This document shows, piece by piece, positions 1-8,719 of a DNA stretch of 64,000 bases. A model generated the notes under the pieces. It searched no databases and had not been told where the DNA came from. It saw only the letters and a program-made list of their open reading frames with translations. The position numbers and the translations under genes are program-made. Origin of the DNA: Paenibacillus azoreducens. Its GTDB lineage: Bacteria > Bacillota > Bacilli > Paenibacillales > Paenibacillaceae. Numbering within the stretch: the stretch's first letter is position 1; each line of letters starts with the position of its first letter. The stretch spans positions 1,703,501-1,767,500 of the forward strand of contig NZ_AP025343.1 of assembly GCF_021654775.1 (NCBI RefSeq). Direction: 5' to 3'.

Positions 1-1
1 T

Positions 2-1525
2 TATGATCCGGATACGGTAGCCGTGCAGACGATCGGATATATCCGTACGTTCAGCGGTTCGAAAAGTTTGGCGAAGTACAAAGGAATCGACGAAGCCCAG
101 CGCAGCGCAGACGTTACGAATGATCCCGGAATGATCTACACGGAACCGGAATTCGTCGGATTTGACGGGCTGGAGCTGATGTATCAGGACGAGCTCCGCG
201 GCAAGAACGGATACAAAAAGGTACCGATCAATCCGCGCAACATGCCGGAGGGCGTAGATGAAATCGTGCCGCCGGTGAAAGGCAACAATATCTACAGCAC
301 GATCAACAAAGAGGTGCAGCTGGCCACAGAGAAAGCTATTACGGATCAATTGAGCTGGCTGCATTCCCATCCAGTTTCCGGTCGAACCCACCCGAATGCA
401 ACCACCGGGTTTGCCGTAGCGATGGAGGTTAAGACGGGAAATGTCGTTGCGATGGCCAGCATGCCTGACTATGATCCGAATATTTGGCAGACTGGCAGCG
501 TAACGCCTGAGAACTGGAAGAAAATTCAGAACATTTATTTGAACGGCACCATCCGTTCATTCAGCCCCGGGAAAAAAGGCGACCACCCGGAATCGGTGGT
601 GCTGCTTGGTTCGACCCAGAAGCCGCTTAGCGTATTGCTTGGCTTAAACGAGGGATTGATCACGACCAACACGTATTACCAGGATAGGGGCGCCGCTTAT
701 TTCGGTAAAGAAGGCCATCAAACCCGTGTTCAGAACTCAGGGGGCCACGTTTACGGCGGCATGGATCCGGCCAAGGCGATTGAGAAGTCTTCCAACGCCT
801 TTATGGTCGAAATGATCGGGAACAGACTTTATAACAAATACAAAGATAAGAGTATCGGTGTCTGGGATGAATACATGACTAAGTTCGGACTTGGTGTACT
901 GACGGAAAGCGGCCTGCCGGGAGAATGGAAAGGACGTAAAGAGTACACGAACGTCAAGCAGGCGGGAAGTACACAGGCTGCCATGGCCTATGCATCTTTT
1001 GGCCAGCAGGGGAAATACACGACTCTGCAGCTGGCGCAGTATACCGCAATGCTGGCGAATGAAGGCAAGCGGCTGAAACCGCAGTTGGTCAGCAAAATAA
1101 CCGATGAGAAGGGGAATGTCGTCAAGACCTTTAAACCGGAAGTCTTGAATACGGTGAACTTCCCCAAATCCTATTGGAATGAAATCCGGACCGGGATGAA
1201 GAGCTCCGTATCCGCCTTTGACGATTTTAAGTATCCATTTGCACGGAAGACAGGTACGTCAACCCAACAGGTTGGCCATCAACTCGTCGATAACGGCGTA
1301 TTCATCGCCTATGCTCCGCGGGATAATCCGGTGCTGGCCGTAGCCGTTATGATTCCAGAAGGCGGCTTCGGTTCGCAAAGCGCCGCGCCGGTCGCCCGGA
1401 AAATATTCGACGCGTATGACCAAGTGTATGGACTGGATGGCGTACCGAAGGGGAATCTGAATACGGATGCCAACGGAAACGGTAACGCAAGCAGCACTGG
1501 CAATACCGCTCAAGGCAATCATTAA
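2..1525 (+). CDS. Class B penicillin-binding protein transpeptidase (5' truncated by window)
   Basis: The frame is open from the first bases, so the N-terminus lies upstream of the window; 507 residues remain. It is the transpeptidase part of a PBP2-like class B penicillin-binding protein, a membrane-anchored enzyme that crosslinks peptidoglycan stem peptides outside the cell. All three active-site motifs are visible: STQK (the SxxK nucleophile, codon at 611), SSN near 788 and KTGT near 1248. The preceding part (STINKEVQLATEKA) fits the linker into the transpeptidase domain. The last 20 or so residues are Asn/Gly/Thr-rich and of low complexity. A terminator follows about 30 bases after the stop, so this ends a transcript. 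Which paralogue it is cannot be decided without the N-terminal half. Confidence 0.93.
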   Translation, partial: YDPDTVAVQTIGYIRTFSGSKSLAKYKGIDEAQRSADVTNDPGMIYTEPEFVGFDGLELMYQDELRGKNGYKKVPINPRNMPEGVDEIVPPVKGNNIYSTINKEVQLATEKAITDQLSWLHSHPVSGRTHPNATTGFAVAMEVKTGNVVAMASMPDYDPNIWQTGSVTPENWKKIQNIYLNGTIRSFSPGKKGDHPESVVLLGSTQKPLSVLLGLNEGLITTNTYYQDRGAAYFGKEGHQTRVQNSGGHVYGGMDPAKAIEKSSNAFMVEMIGNRLYNKYKDKSIGVWDEYMTKFGLGVLTESGLPGEWKGRKEYTNVKQAGSTQAAMAYASFGQQGKYTTLQLAQYTAMLANEGKRLKPQLVSKITDEKGNVVKTFKPEVLNTVNFPKSYWNEIRTGMKSSVSAFDDFKYPFARKTGTSTQQVGHQLVDNGVFIAYAPRDNPVLAVAVMIPEGGFGSQSAAPVARKIFDAYDQVYGLDGVPKGNLNTDANGNGNASSTGNTAQGNH

Positions 1526-1558
1526 ATATATTTGATCTGACCGGCATTTACGCAAATG

Positions 1559-1595
1559 GGGGATTTTGGCCTTTTTCGGCCGAAATCCCCTTTTG
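1559..1595 (+). terminator. Rho-independent terminator after the PBP gene
   Basis: GGGGATTTTGGCC pairs with GGCCGAAATCCCC (one G-U pair) around a 6-base loop and is followed by TTTT. Confidence 0.85.
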
Positions 1596-1675
1596 TAGCT
1601 CTCCCCGGCTTTGTGGTAAAATGTCCGTATGTGTGCTTGAATCGTGAAAATGAGAACAAGTAAGGAGGATCAGCC

Positions 1676-2413
1676 ATGAAAAACAGATTTAAATTACTTG
1701 CGCTGGATATGGACGGCACGCTGCTGACGAGTGAACAAACCATTTCTCCGGATACGTCCAGATGGATACAAAAAGCTAAGGATCAGGGCGTTCATGTCTG
1801 CCTGTCAACCGGCAGAAGCTTCGGGAGTGCCTGGCCTTATGGGGATGAATTGGGGCTTACGACGCCGCTGATTACGGTCAACGGCAGCGAGGTATGGCGT
1901 GCCCCGCATGATTTGTACCAACGTTCGCTGATGGATCCGGCGCTCATTTCCGATATGCATGATATTGCAGTGAAGGAAGACTGCTGGTATTGGGCCTACT
2001 CCGTCGACCGGGTATACAACAAGGACAGCTGGATAGGCGGAATTATGGATATGGAATGGCTCAAATTTGGTTTTCATACGGAGGATGACGATGCCCGGCA
2101 CCGCATTTTAATGAAGCTGCAGGATATGGGCGGACTTGAAATTACTAACTCGTCGCCCCATAATCTCGAAGTGAATCCGCAAGGCATCAATAAAGCCGCA
2201 GGGATCCGGACCGTTTGCGGTTTGCTGGGACTTGAGATGAGCGAGGTGATTGCGGTCGGCGACAGCATGAATGATCTGGCTGCGATCGAAGCGGCAGGAT
2301 TGGGCGTTGCGATGGGTAATGCGCAGCAGGTCGTAAGGGAATCCGCCGATTTCGTCACCGCAAGCAATGACGAAGACGGCATCGCGGAAGTCATCCGGAA
2401 ATTTATTTTTTGA
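1676..2413 (+). CDS. HAD-superfamily Cof-type phosphatase
   Basis: A 245-residue cytosolic hydrolase of the haloacid dehalogenase superfamily, Cof subfamily. These enzymes dephosphorylate small phosphorylated metabolites such as sugar phosphates or flavin nucleotides; the substrate here cannot be read. Motif I is LALDMDGTLL (nucleophile Asp and acid Asp, residues 8-17), motif II is LSTGRS near 42, and motif III/IV is VGDSMNDLAAIEAAG near 200 with Asp ligands for magnesium. The N-linked cap typical of Cof proteins lies between motifs II and III. The start has a good AAGGAGGAT site 9 bases upstream. It is separated from the PBP gene by a terminator and is followed closely by the DUF456 gene. 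Confidence 0.92.
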   Translation: MKNRFKLLALDMDGTLLTSEQTISPDTSRWIQKAKDQGVHVCLSTGRSFGSAWPYGDELGLTTPLITVNGSEVWRAPHDLYQRSLMDPALISDMHDIAVKEDCWYWAYSVDRVYNKDSWIGGIMDMEWLKFGFHTEDDDARHRILMKLQDMGGLEITNSSPHNLEVNPQGINKAAGIRTVCGLLGLEMSEVIAVGDSMNDLAAIEAAGLGVAMGNAQQVVRESADFVTASNDEDGIAEVIRKFIF

Positions 2414-2459
2414 ATGAAGCGGAACTATTCCGCATTTTGCAAAAGGGGGCTGAAAGACT

Positions 2460-2939
2460 GTGGCTGTACTCGGATGGATTTTGGTCATTGCCCTGTTTGC
2501 CATTGGTTTGGCTGGGGCGGTAGTTCCCGTGCTGCCGGGTTCCATAGCCATTTTTGCAGCCTTTTTCGTTTACGGTTGGTTTTTTACATTCAAGCATTTC
2601 AATGTATGGTTCTGGATCATCCAATCGCTGATTATGATCGTGTTGTTTGTAGCGGACTACGCGGTGAGCGCTTGGGGAACGAAAAAATACGGGGGCTCTA
2701 AGCTCTCGGTTATTTTAAGCACCATCGGCGTCATTATCGGACCTTTCGTCATCCCGGCGTTCGGACTGGTCATCGGCCCGTTTCTCGGGGCTTTTGTCGG
2801 CGAGCTGATTGCCGGTGCTTCGGTATCGAAATCAGTGAAAGTCGGATACGGTACGCTGGTGGGATTGTTTAGCAGCATGGTGATGAAAATCATTTTGCAA
2901 ATCGTGATGATTGTCGTGTTTTGGATTTGGATTATTTGA
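2460..2939 (+). CDS. DUF456 family membrane protein (YqgC-like)
   Basis: A 159-residue, highly hydrophobic protein with a GTG start preceded by AAAGGGGGC. It has about four membrane segments, the first reading VLGWILVIALFAIGLAGAVV. Gly-rich stretches (VLPGS, GPFVIPAFGLVIGPFLGAF, GELIAG) match the DUF456 family, represented by YqgC of B. subtilis. No biochemical role is established for the family. It starts 46 bases after the HAD phosphatase stop, so the two may be cotranscribed. A perfect 13 bp inverted repeat begins just after its stop. Confidence 0.85.
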   Translation: MAVLGWILVIALFAIGLAGAVVPVLPGSIAIFAAFFVYGWFFTFKHFNVWFWIIQSLIMIVLFVADYAVSAWGTKKYGGSKLSVILSTIGVIIGPFVIPAFGLVIGPFLGAFVGELIAGASVSKSVKVGYGTLVGLFSSMVMKIILQIVMIVVFWIWII

Positions 2940-2942
2940 TGA

Positions 2943-2995
2943 CGATATAAGTTGAACAATTATTGCGGATGGGTAAGCAGCCTCAACTTATATCG
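2943..2995. repeat. Perfect 13 bp inverted repeat
   Basis: CGATATAAGTTGA at 2943-2955 and its exact complement TCAACTTATATCG at 2983-2995, with 27 bases between. It begins 3 bases after the DUF456 stop. No clean U-tract follows, so it is not a standard terminator. Confidence 0.8.
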
Positions 2996-3068
2996 ATTTG
3001 TTGGGTTATTTTTATATTGTCATATGCTCCATGGGGGTTGCTCGCTGGGGGAAAGAAGGGAAAAGAGT

Positions 3069-4712
3069 TTGGCTAAAAAAGAATCGTTTATTAAGGGTAC
3101 GCTGATCCTGGCTGCCGCCGCATTGGTGGCACGGGTCCTCGGTCTGGTTCAGAGGGTGCCCCTGGATCATTTATTTGATGATGTCGGCAAGGCTTCATTC
3201 TCCATTGCGAACAACGTATATCTGATGCTGCTTACGGTAGCGACCGCCGGGATTCCGAGCACGCTCAGCAAGATGGTGTCGGAACGTTACGCTTTGAAGC
3301 GTCCTGGCGAAGCCCGCCAGGTCTATCATGCGGCACTGCTTTTCGCCGTATTTGCCGGAGTTATTATTACGGTGCTGCTGTATATTTTGGCGCCGTATTA
3401 CGCGACTTACGTCTCCAAACAACCGGAGGCGACGCTTGCTATTCGCGCCTTGGCGCCCGCGCTGCTCCTGTTTCCTGCCATCGCGATGATGCGCGGTTAT
3501 TTTCAGGGACGGAACAACATGACTGCCGGCGGCATTTCGCAGATCGTCGAGCAGTTCGCGCGTGTCGGCACGGCTATTATTTTGGCTTATATATTGCTTA
3601 AATCCGGTTATGACGGCAGCTGGGTTGCTGCGGGAGCGTCCTTTGGGGGCGTGCTCGGAAGCATCGGGGCGTTTGCGGTCATGATGTATTATACGGTAAA
3701 AATCCGCCGGGAGGATAAAGCTCAGATGCTTCAGGAAGAAGCGGGGGTCAAACTTCCGATGTTAAGTATTTATAAGGACATTTTTACCTTGTCCATTCCG
3801 ATCGTGCTTTCGTCGCTGGCGGTTCCAGCCGTTAATTTCATCGATTCCTCTATCGTCAATCCGCTGCTGATCGGTCAGATCGGTGAAGCGAAAGCGACGC
3901 AGATGCTCGGGCTCCTCGGCCAGCGTGCCCAGAGTATCGCCGGTATCCCGCCGATTCTGGCGATTGCGCTTAGCACGTCACTGATTCCGGTCATTTCGGC
4001 GGCGTTTGCGCGGAAGGATCAGGAGCATTTGCAGCAGCAGATGACGCTGGCATTGCGGATATCCGTTTTGACCGGAATGCCGATCGTCATTGCGCTCTGC
4101 ACGGCGGCTTATTCCATCAACGGCCTCCTGTTCAGCAGTTTGGACGGCAGCGGGCTGATCATGCTGCTTACGTTCGGGACGATTTTCCAGATAACGATGA
4201 TGACCACCAATTCGATTCTGCTTGGCGTAAACAAAGCAAACTTGTCGATGATCAACGTAGGGATCGGCATTCTGGTGAAACTGGCGGGAAGCTGTCTGCT
4301 CGCTTTATGGTTCGGAATTTACGGTATCATCGCCGCTACCGGTCTCTGCTTCTTGGTGATTACGCTGCTGAACCTCAGAATGCTGAAGGTTATCGTACCC
4401 TTTTCCATTCTCGGCAAACGTTGGACAGGCTTCCTCGTGACGGTCATCCTGACCTCTGCGGTGGGATATGGACTGAACGAGTTGGGAATCCTGATGACGC
4501 ATATCATGCCCGCCCGGCTTGCATTTTTGATTACCTGCATGATCGTTGGCGGGGCGGTCGTGATTTTGTATCTGGTGCTGCTGATCATGTTTGGCGTGCT
4601 GCGCCAGCATGAACTTGCAAGTTATCCGCGCAAGGTGCAGAAGCTGCTTCGTCCGCTGATGCGTCTCCAGCCTTCCAGATTCAAAACCGGGAATACGGAG
4701 GAAGGAAAATAA
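3069..4712 (+). CDS. ytgP: Putative lipid II / polysaccharide flippase, YtgP (MurJ-like, MOP superfamily)
   Basis: A polytopic membrane protein of about 14 helices in the MOP exporter superfamily (SpoVB/YtgP group). The B. subtilis YtgP protein acts as a MurJ-type lipid II flippase, moving the peptidoglycan precursor across the membrane. Family stretches include LVARVLGLVQRVPL near residue 22, GIPSTLSKMVSERYA near 78, and PAIAMMRGYFQGRNNM. I place the start at TTG 3069, which has GAAGGGAAAAG just upstream and gives 547 residues, close to the family length. The frame stays open upstream to 2952, but that extension overlaps the inverted repeat and is not hydrophobic in the right way. The C-terminal tail is basic. 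It converges on the DUF2515 gene with 16 bases between the stops. Confidence 0.88.
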   Translation: MAKKESFIKGTLILAAAALVARVLGLVQRVPLDHLFDDVGKASFSIANNVYLMLLTVATAGIPSTLSKMVSERYALKRPGEARQVYHAALLFAVFAGVIITVLLYILAPYYATYVSKQPEATLAIRALAPALLLFPAIAMMRGYFQGRNNMTAGGISQIVEQFARVGTAIILAYILLKSGYDGSWVAAGASFGGVLGSIGAFAVMMYYTVKIRREDKAQMLQEEAGVKLPMLSIYKDIFTLSIPIVLSSLAVPAVNFIDSSIVNPLLIGQIGEAKATQMLGLLGQRAQSIAGIPPILAIALSTSLIPVISAAFARKDQEHLQQQMTLALRISVLTGMPIVIALCTAAYSINGLLFSSLDGSGLIMLLTFGTIFQITMMTTNSILLGVNKANLSMINVGIGILVKLAGSCLLALWFGIYGIIAATGLCFLVITLLNLRMLKVIVPFSILGKRWTGFLVTVILTSAVGYGLNELGILMTHIMPARLAFLITCMIVGGAVVILYLVLLIMFGVLRQHELASYPRKVQKLLRPLMRLQPSRFKTGNTEEGK

Positions 4713-4728
4713 CGGCTTTGGCCGTTGC

Positions 4729-6159
4729 CTATCTTCCATGCGGCTGCTGCGGCGATGCGCCGGATGAGCGGGGAAGGGCCCTTTCAGCATCATGCGTCAA
4801 AGCTGCCTTCTGCACTGCGTAGCGGTGGGCATGCGACATTTCGATGAGAACCGGCCTTTTCGGACGGGTGATCTGCTCGATGGCTGTCCAGGTTTTGAAC
4901 CAGTCATAGCTTGTAATCGGCTCAAATGGCATATCATGCCATACTTCATGCAGTGTAGGGCTGTACAGCCGTTTGCCCGGCGGCAGCCATTCTTGTTTGA
5001 GCAGTTCTGCGCTCTCCTCCGGAGAGTTCAGGGCTGCTTTTTTGTCGCTGGTGAACATTCTGGGCCAATATTCCTGACGTGACCCGAGATGAACCGTGCG
5101 CTCCGCAAAAGCCTGAACTCCGGCAAGAACCTCCTTATATCCGAACAGCATGGCATAAAGCGCCTTGCCGAATGCGATCCGTTCCTCCAATTTCGAAAAG
5201 CGCTCCAGAACCAGGCCGACCATACCCCGGCAGCCGGTAAATTCGGCTTCTTCCGGATCCGCGTTCTCAGTTGATGGTCCAGGTATAGGTAGGGGAGCGA
5301 TAGGGGCAATATTTTCACTCTCCTCTGCCTTGCCGGATTCAACAAGCATCGGAAAAATAACCTGGTTCATTTGAAATCTGCTGTTAAGCTTAAATACCGG
5401 GTTTTGCAGAATGTTTTTTTGAAAATAGCTGTTTTGGATGACTCTGCCTTCGATATAGTTCTGCTCGTTGATAATAAGTCCGACGGCAAGCAGCGCACTG
5501 TCGCGCCCAATCCAGAACCGTTCCCAGAACGGACGCATAAATGAAGAAACCCGGAATTCGGGAAGCAGGTGGAACAGGCTTCTTTCAAGCTTCCGGCTGT
5601 GCATATAAAGCAAAAGCTGGGGATAGGCGTCAAGGAAAATAAGGGCGTTGCTGCGCTCAAGCATCTGGTACATATCTTCCCGGAATGAATCGGTAACCGT
5701 ATCGGACAGAAGTCCGCCCTTTAAGTCGGTCATGCTCCAGCCGGCGTTGCGGGATACCATATGGGCAAGGAAAGACCAATGCAGCTCGGGAAAGGCGCGA
5801 TAGCAGTCATAATAAGCTTTCGTACGGGTAATATTGCTGCGGTTGGCTTCCAGTACGGCTTCACGGATCATTTGCACGATGTCACGGTCTTCCGACGTGA
5901 ACATGGGCGCAGTCTCTTCTTTGCCGAAGGCGCTGTCACGCAAACGGTTCCGGTCGTTCAGCATCCGGTGGAGCTGTTCGCGAATGCTGAGGGCGGCTGT
6001 TTCCTTCCAGCCAAGCGTTCTGCGGTCTTTAATGAGCAGCTGCGAAGCTTTCCAGCAGGCATATTTGCCTTTCACGGCCTCAGCGGCCGTTTGGGGCAAT
6101 GTTTTCGCAATCCTGATAAATCCCTGGAATGAAGAATTTTCTCCTGCCTTCTCCGACAC
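4729..6159 (-). CDS. DUF2515 family protein
   Basis: About 476 residues, apparently soluble, matching the DUF2515 family (YppC of B. subtilis is shorter). No function is known for the family. Recognisable stretches are NRSNITRTKAYYDCYRAFPE, LHWSFLAHMVSRNAGWSMTD and FLDAYPQLLLYMHS. I chose the GTG at 6159, which has AGGACGAGG upstream. The frame is open to a TTG at 6201, but that start lies inside a short palindromic repeat (6194-6258). The C-terminus has a Ser/Pro/Gln-rich tail. It diverges from the thioredoxin-like gene and converges with ytgP. Confidence 0.78.
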   Translation of the reverse strand: MSEKAGENSSFQGFIRIAKTLPQTAAEAVKGKYACWKASQLLIKDRRTLGWKETAALSIREQLHRMLNDRNRLRDSAFGKEETAPMFTSEDRDIVQMIREAVLEANRSNITRTKAYYDCYRAFPELHWSFLAHMVSRNAGWSMTDLKGGLLSDTVTDSFREDMYQMLERSNALIFLDAYPQLLLYMHSRKLERSLFHLLPEFRVSSFMRPFWERFWIGRDSALLAVGLIINEQNYIEGRVIQNSYFQKNILQNPVFKLNSRFQMNQVIFPMLVESGKAEESENIAPIAPLPIPGPSTENADPEEAEFTGCRGMVGLVLERFSKLEERIAFGKALYAMLFGYKEVLAGVQAFAERTVHLGSRQEYWPRMFTSDKKAALNSPEESAELLKQEWLPPGKRLYSPTLHEVWHDMPFEPITSYDWFKTWTAIEQITRPKRPVLIEMSHAHRYAVQKAALTHDAERALPRSSGASPQQPHGR

Positions 6160-6193
6160 TGGCGCCCTCGTCCTTTCCGAAATGAAATAATCT

Positions 6194-6258
6194 AGGCGCA
6201 ATCCAAAAAATAGTGAATCAGATTAATTGAATGGTCTCTCATTTTTTGATCGCGCCTT
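6194..6258. repeat. Short palindromic repeat, GGCGCGATC family, copy A
   Basis: Begins AGGCGCAATCCAAAAAATAG and ends TTTTTTGATCGCGCCT, so the two ends are near-complements. It shares its ends and internal GGTCT and GTGAATC blocks with copies at 18352-18398 and 22450-22552. It lies in the divergent spacer between the DUF2515 gene and the thioredoxin-like gene. Confidence 0.75.
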
Positions 6259-6373
6259 AGTCACAGTATGGCTCAAATATTTGACTTCCACTCCATATTT
6301 TGATTCACTAAAGAGAGAAATTTTCAAAAAGGGAAGATTTGGAGTAAATATGCGCAGAAAGGACTGATTACAG

Positions 6374-6718
6374 ATGGAAAAGATAACCTCCAAAGCTGAA
6401 TTTCAGGTTGCGATTCAATCCCCGCGGCTCACTGTCGCTGTGTTCAAAGCCGATTGGTGCGTAGATTGCAAGTTTATGGACCCGTTTATGCCGGATGTGG
6501 AGGAGAAGTTTGCGAATGACATGACGTTGGTTGAAGTCGATGTCGACAAGGTCGGGGATGTCAGCCAGGAGCTGAATATTCTCGGGATTCCAAGTTTTGT
6601 CGCTTTTACCGACGGGCGCGAGCTGGTTCGTTACGTCAACAAGCTGCGCAAATCGCGGGAAGAAATCGAACATTTTCTCCAGCAGGCGCTTGATGTATAC
6701 CAGTCCATTCATAAATAA
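6374..6718 (+). CDS. Thioredoxin-family protein with CVDC active site
   Basis: A 114-residue cytosolic thioredoxin-fold protein; no signal peptide or membrane segment is seen. The redox motif is ADWCVDCKFM (residues 27-36) rather than the CGPC of true thioredoxins. The cis-proline follows in LGIPSFVAF, and FTDGRELVR matches the thioredoxin beta-4/beta-5 turn. It is therefore probably a thiol-disulfide reductase with its own partner. Weak AAAGGA lies 11 bases before the ATG. A separate, canonical trxA is at 26602. The hairpin at 6730-6770 ends the transcript before ctaA. Confidence 0.88.
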   Translation: MEKITSKAEFQVAIQSPRLTVAVFKADWCVDCKFMDPFMPDVEEKFANDMTLVEVDVDKVGDVSQELNILGIPSFVAFTDGRELVRYVNKLRKSREEIEHFLQQALDVYQSIHK

Positions 6719-6729
6719 GGAACATACAG

Positions 6730-6770
6730 GCCGCACTGTCCCGGAATGAGCGGTGCGGCTGTTTGTTTCT
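6730..6770 (+). terminator. Terminator after thioredoxin-like gene
   Basis: GCCGCAC pairs with GTGCGGC (6753-6759), followed by a T-rich run. Confidence 0.75.
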
Positions 6771-6870
6771 CTTAAAGTTCGTATGCGTTTTCTTTGTGTG
6801 TTTTGTCACAATTTGGACATATATCGCCATGTTTTAATCAGGTATAATGAATGGGATTGGTAAATATACG

Positions 6871-6900
6871 AAACGCTTCATTTGCTTGGAGCGTTTTTAA
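6871..6900 (+). promoter_or_regulatory. Leader hairpin with U-tract before ctaA (possible attenuator)
   Basis: AAACGCT at 6871-6877 pairs with AGCGTTT at 6890-6896 and runs into a T5 stretch only 23 bases before the ctaA start. A TATAAT lies at 6843-6848, which would place this hairpin inside the ctaA leader. Confidence 0.45.
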
Positions 6901-6922
6901 TTTGAGTTGCGGGTGAGAAAAT

Positions 6923-7879
6923 TTGAATACGAAACAATTAAAATGGCTTAGTTACCTGACTTTTATTGTCATGTTCTTTGCTACCTTTGGCGGAACCGTT
7001 GTCACCAAAACCGATTCCGGGCTTGGATGCGGCCATGAGTGGCCTCTGTGCCACGGCCAGTTTGTACCCGCGCATACCGTTGCTTCACTCATCGAATATT
7101 CCCACAGGCTGGTTAGCGGGTTGGCGGGGCTTACCGCGGTTGCGGTTGTCGTCGCATTTTGGCTGTATGCCAAAAAACGCAAAGATTTGCGCATGTACTC
7201 CGTGCTGACATTGATTTTTGTCATTGTTCAAGCATTGATGGGGGCGCTCGCTGTTGTTTATGACCAGTCTTCCGCTGTGTTAGCGCTTCACTTCGGTTTC
7301 TCCCTGATCGCTTTTGCCAGCTCGCTTATGTTGGCGCTCGGAGCCAGGAAAATGGACAAAGACAGCGGGACCGGCTTACGCAAGGAATCCGTGTCCGTCA
7401 CTCCGGCGTTCCGCAATTTCGTCTGGGCAGTCACGATTTACTCCTACATTGTGGTATACGTCGGCGCCTATGTCAGCCATACTAGCTCTGCTGGTGGATG
7501 TTCCGGCTGGCCGCTGTGCAACGGAAAGATCATACCTGAACTTACAGGCAGCGTCGGTGTCGCGTTTATCCATCGCCTGGCAGCCCTGGTTCTGTTGATT
7601 GTAGTGGCGATCATGGCCCATTACGCCTACTGGATGCATCGAAACAGCCGCGAGCTTCGGACTCTTGGAATCGCTGCCGTAACCTTATGTTTGCTGCAGG
7701 TATTTAGCGGTGCCGGCATCGTCTATACACTTAGCAAACCTGAGCTGTATATTTTTGCCGCACTATTCCATAATCTGCTTATTTCCTCGTTGTTCGGCGT
7801 ACTTTGCTACCTGAGTGTAAGAGTGTGGCAGCTCGGGAAAGAGCCTGCCGAACAGTTGAAAACCGCCTCGAATGTTTAA
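6923..7879 (+). CDS. ctaA: Heme A synthase CtaA
   Basis: A 318-residue membrane protein with eight predicted helices. It oxidises the C8 methyl of heme O to the formyl group of heme A for cytochrome aa3-type oxidases. Two pseudo-symmetric halves are seen, each with a Cys-pair loop (GLGCGHEWPLC in the first, GGCSGWPLC in the second) and heme-ligand histidines (EYSHRLVSG and FIHRLAAL). TTG 6923 is the start, with GGGTGAG upstream. Its usual partner ctaB (heme O synthase) is not in this window. The following HEPN gene starts only 31 bases after the stop. Confidence 0.95.
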   Translation: MNTKQLKWLSYLTFIVMFFATFGGTVVTKTDSGLGCGHEWPLCHGQFVPAHTVASLIEYSHRLVSGLAGLTAVAVVVAFWLYAKKRKDLRMYSVLTLIFVIVQALMGALAVVYDQSSAVLALHFGFSLIAFASSLMLALGARKMDKDSGTGLRKESVSVTPAFRNFVWAVTIYSYIVVYVGAYVSHTSSAGGCSGWPLCNGKIIPELTGSVGVAFIHRLAALVLLIVVAIMAHYAYWMHRNSRELRTLGIAAVTLCLLQVFSGAGIVYTLSKPELYIFAALFHNLLISSLFGVLCYLSVRVWQLGKEPAEQLKTASNV

Positions 7880-7910
7880 ATATACCATTTTACTGCCGGG
7901 AGAGAGGCCG

Positions 7911-8630
7911 ATGCTGCGAACATTGCTTGGAGAAATGCCCCGTCAAAATAACGGGCTGTTGGGGGAAGCCATTCAAACGATGTATCAAACGATTCAGCTG
8001 CTGCAGACGGAAATGAAGAAAAACGCAGACCCTAGCCATGATTTTCGCAGATTGGAAATATGGACGCGCGGACTTGTCTCCTCGCTGGACGAGCTTGAAC
8101 AAAGCTGGTATGCGGCCTGTTTTTTTCGCAAATCGGTCAAGGCGGGGTATGTGGATGATATGACTCCCCGGGAGCAAGAGGAATATGCCAGATACGTCTA
8201 TTTTTACAAGAACGGCTTCATCCGTGTTTTTTCGGTATTGGATAAGCTCGGGACCGTATTAAACGATCTATACGATTTGAATACGTCCAAAGTCAAAGCG
8301 CATTATTCGTATTTCACCGTCCTGAGACAGTTTCATTATCTCAAGCATCATCCGAAACTGGCTGACGAGCTGTCCGTCATCAAAAACGAGTACCGCGGCG
8401 TGATGAATGTACTGCGCAAGCGGCGGAATGCGGAAATCCATTATATGAATGCGGAAATGCAGGATGATTTATGGCAGCGGCATCAAGGCCTGAACAACAA
8501 AGTGGAGCTGGAGGATCTGGATCAGCATCTGGATGATCTGAAGCGGGGACTCGATATGGTTTGCAAATCTTTGCTCGCCTCTTTTCGTTACACGAATGAA
8601 CTGTGGTCGCGAAAAGGGATGAAGACGTAA
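7911..8630 (+). CDS. HEPN-domain protein, Cthe_2314-like
   Basis: About 239 residues, all-helical and soluble. It resembles the Cthe_2314 HEPN group. HEPN proteins are often metal-independent RNases or nucleotide-binding partners. The diagnostic Rx4H motif is present as RNAEIH (within RKRRNAEIHYMNAEM), so the catalytic pair looks intact. I chose ATG 7911, which has GGGAGAGAGG just upstream; the frame also allows a start at 7872 overlapping ctaA. No partner nucleotidyltransferase gene lies next to it, so a classic HEPN/MNT toxin pair is not indicated. Its close position behind ctaA suggests cotranscription. Function unknown. Confidence 0.75.
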   Translation: MLRTLLGEMPRQNNGLLGEAIQTMYQTIQLLQTEMKKNADPSHDFRRLEIWTRGLVSSLDELEQSWYAACFFRKSVKAGYVDDMTPREQEEYARYVYFYKNGFIRVFSVLDKLGTVLNDLYDLNTSKVKAHYSYFTVLRQFHYLKHHPKLADELSVIKNEYRGVMNVLRKRRNAEIHYMNAEMQDDLWQRHQGLNNKVELEDLDQHLDDLKRGLDMVCKSLLASFRYTNELWSRKGMKT

Positions 8631-8651
8631 ACCTGTTCAACAATTTTCCTT

Positions 8652-8680
8652 TTGACAAGTCGGGCAAAAGTGATTATACT
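8652..8680 (+). promoter_or_regulatory. Sigma-A promoter of the met operon
   Basis: TTGACA at 8652-8657 and TATACT at 8675-8680 with a 17 bp spacer, 40 bases before the SAM riboswitch. Confidence 0.85.
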
Positions 8681-8719
8681 GAATCACATGAAAATATAAC
8701 AATTAATTGCATACATTTT

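Noticed and set aside
2952..3068. N-terminal extension of ytgP by 39 residues
   Set aside because: It runs through the 13 bp inverted repeat and a non-family sequence; TTG 3069 gives the usual family length.
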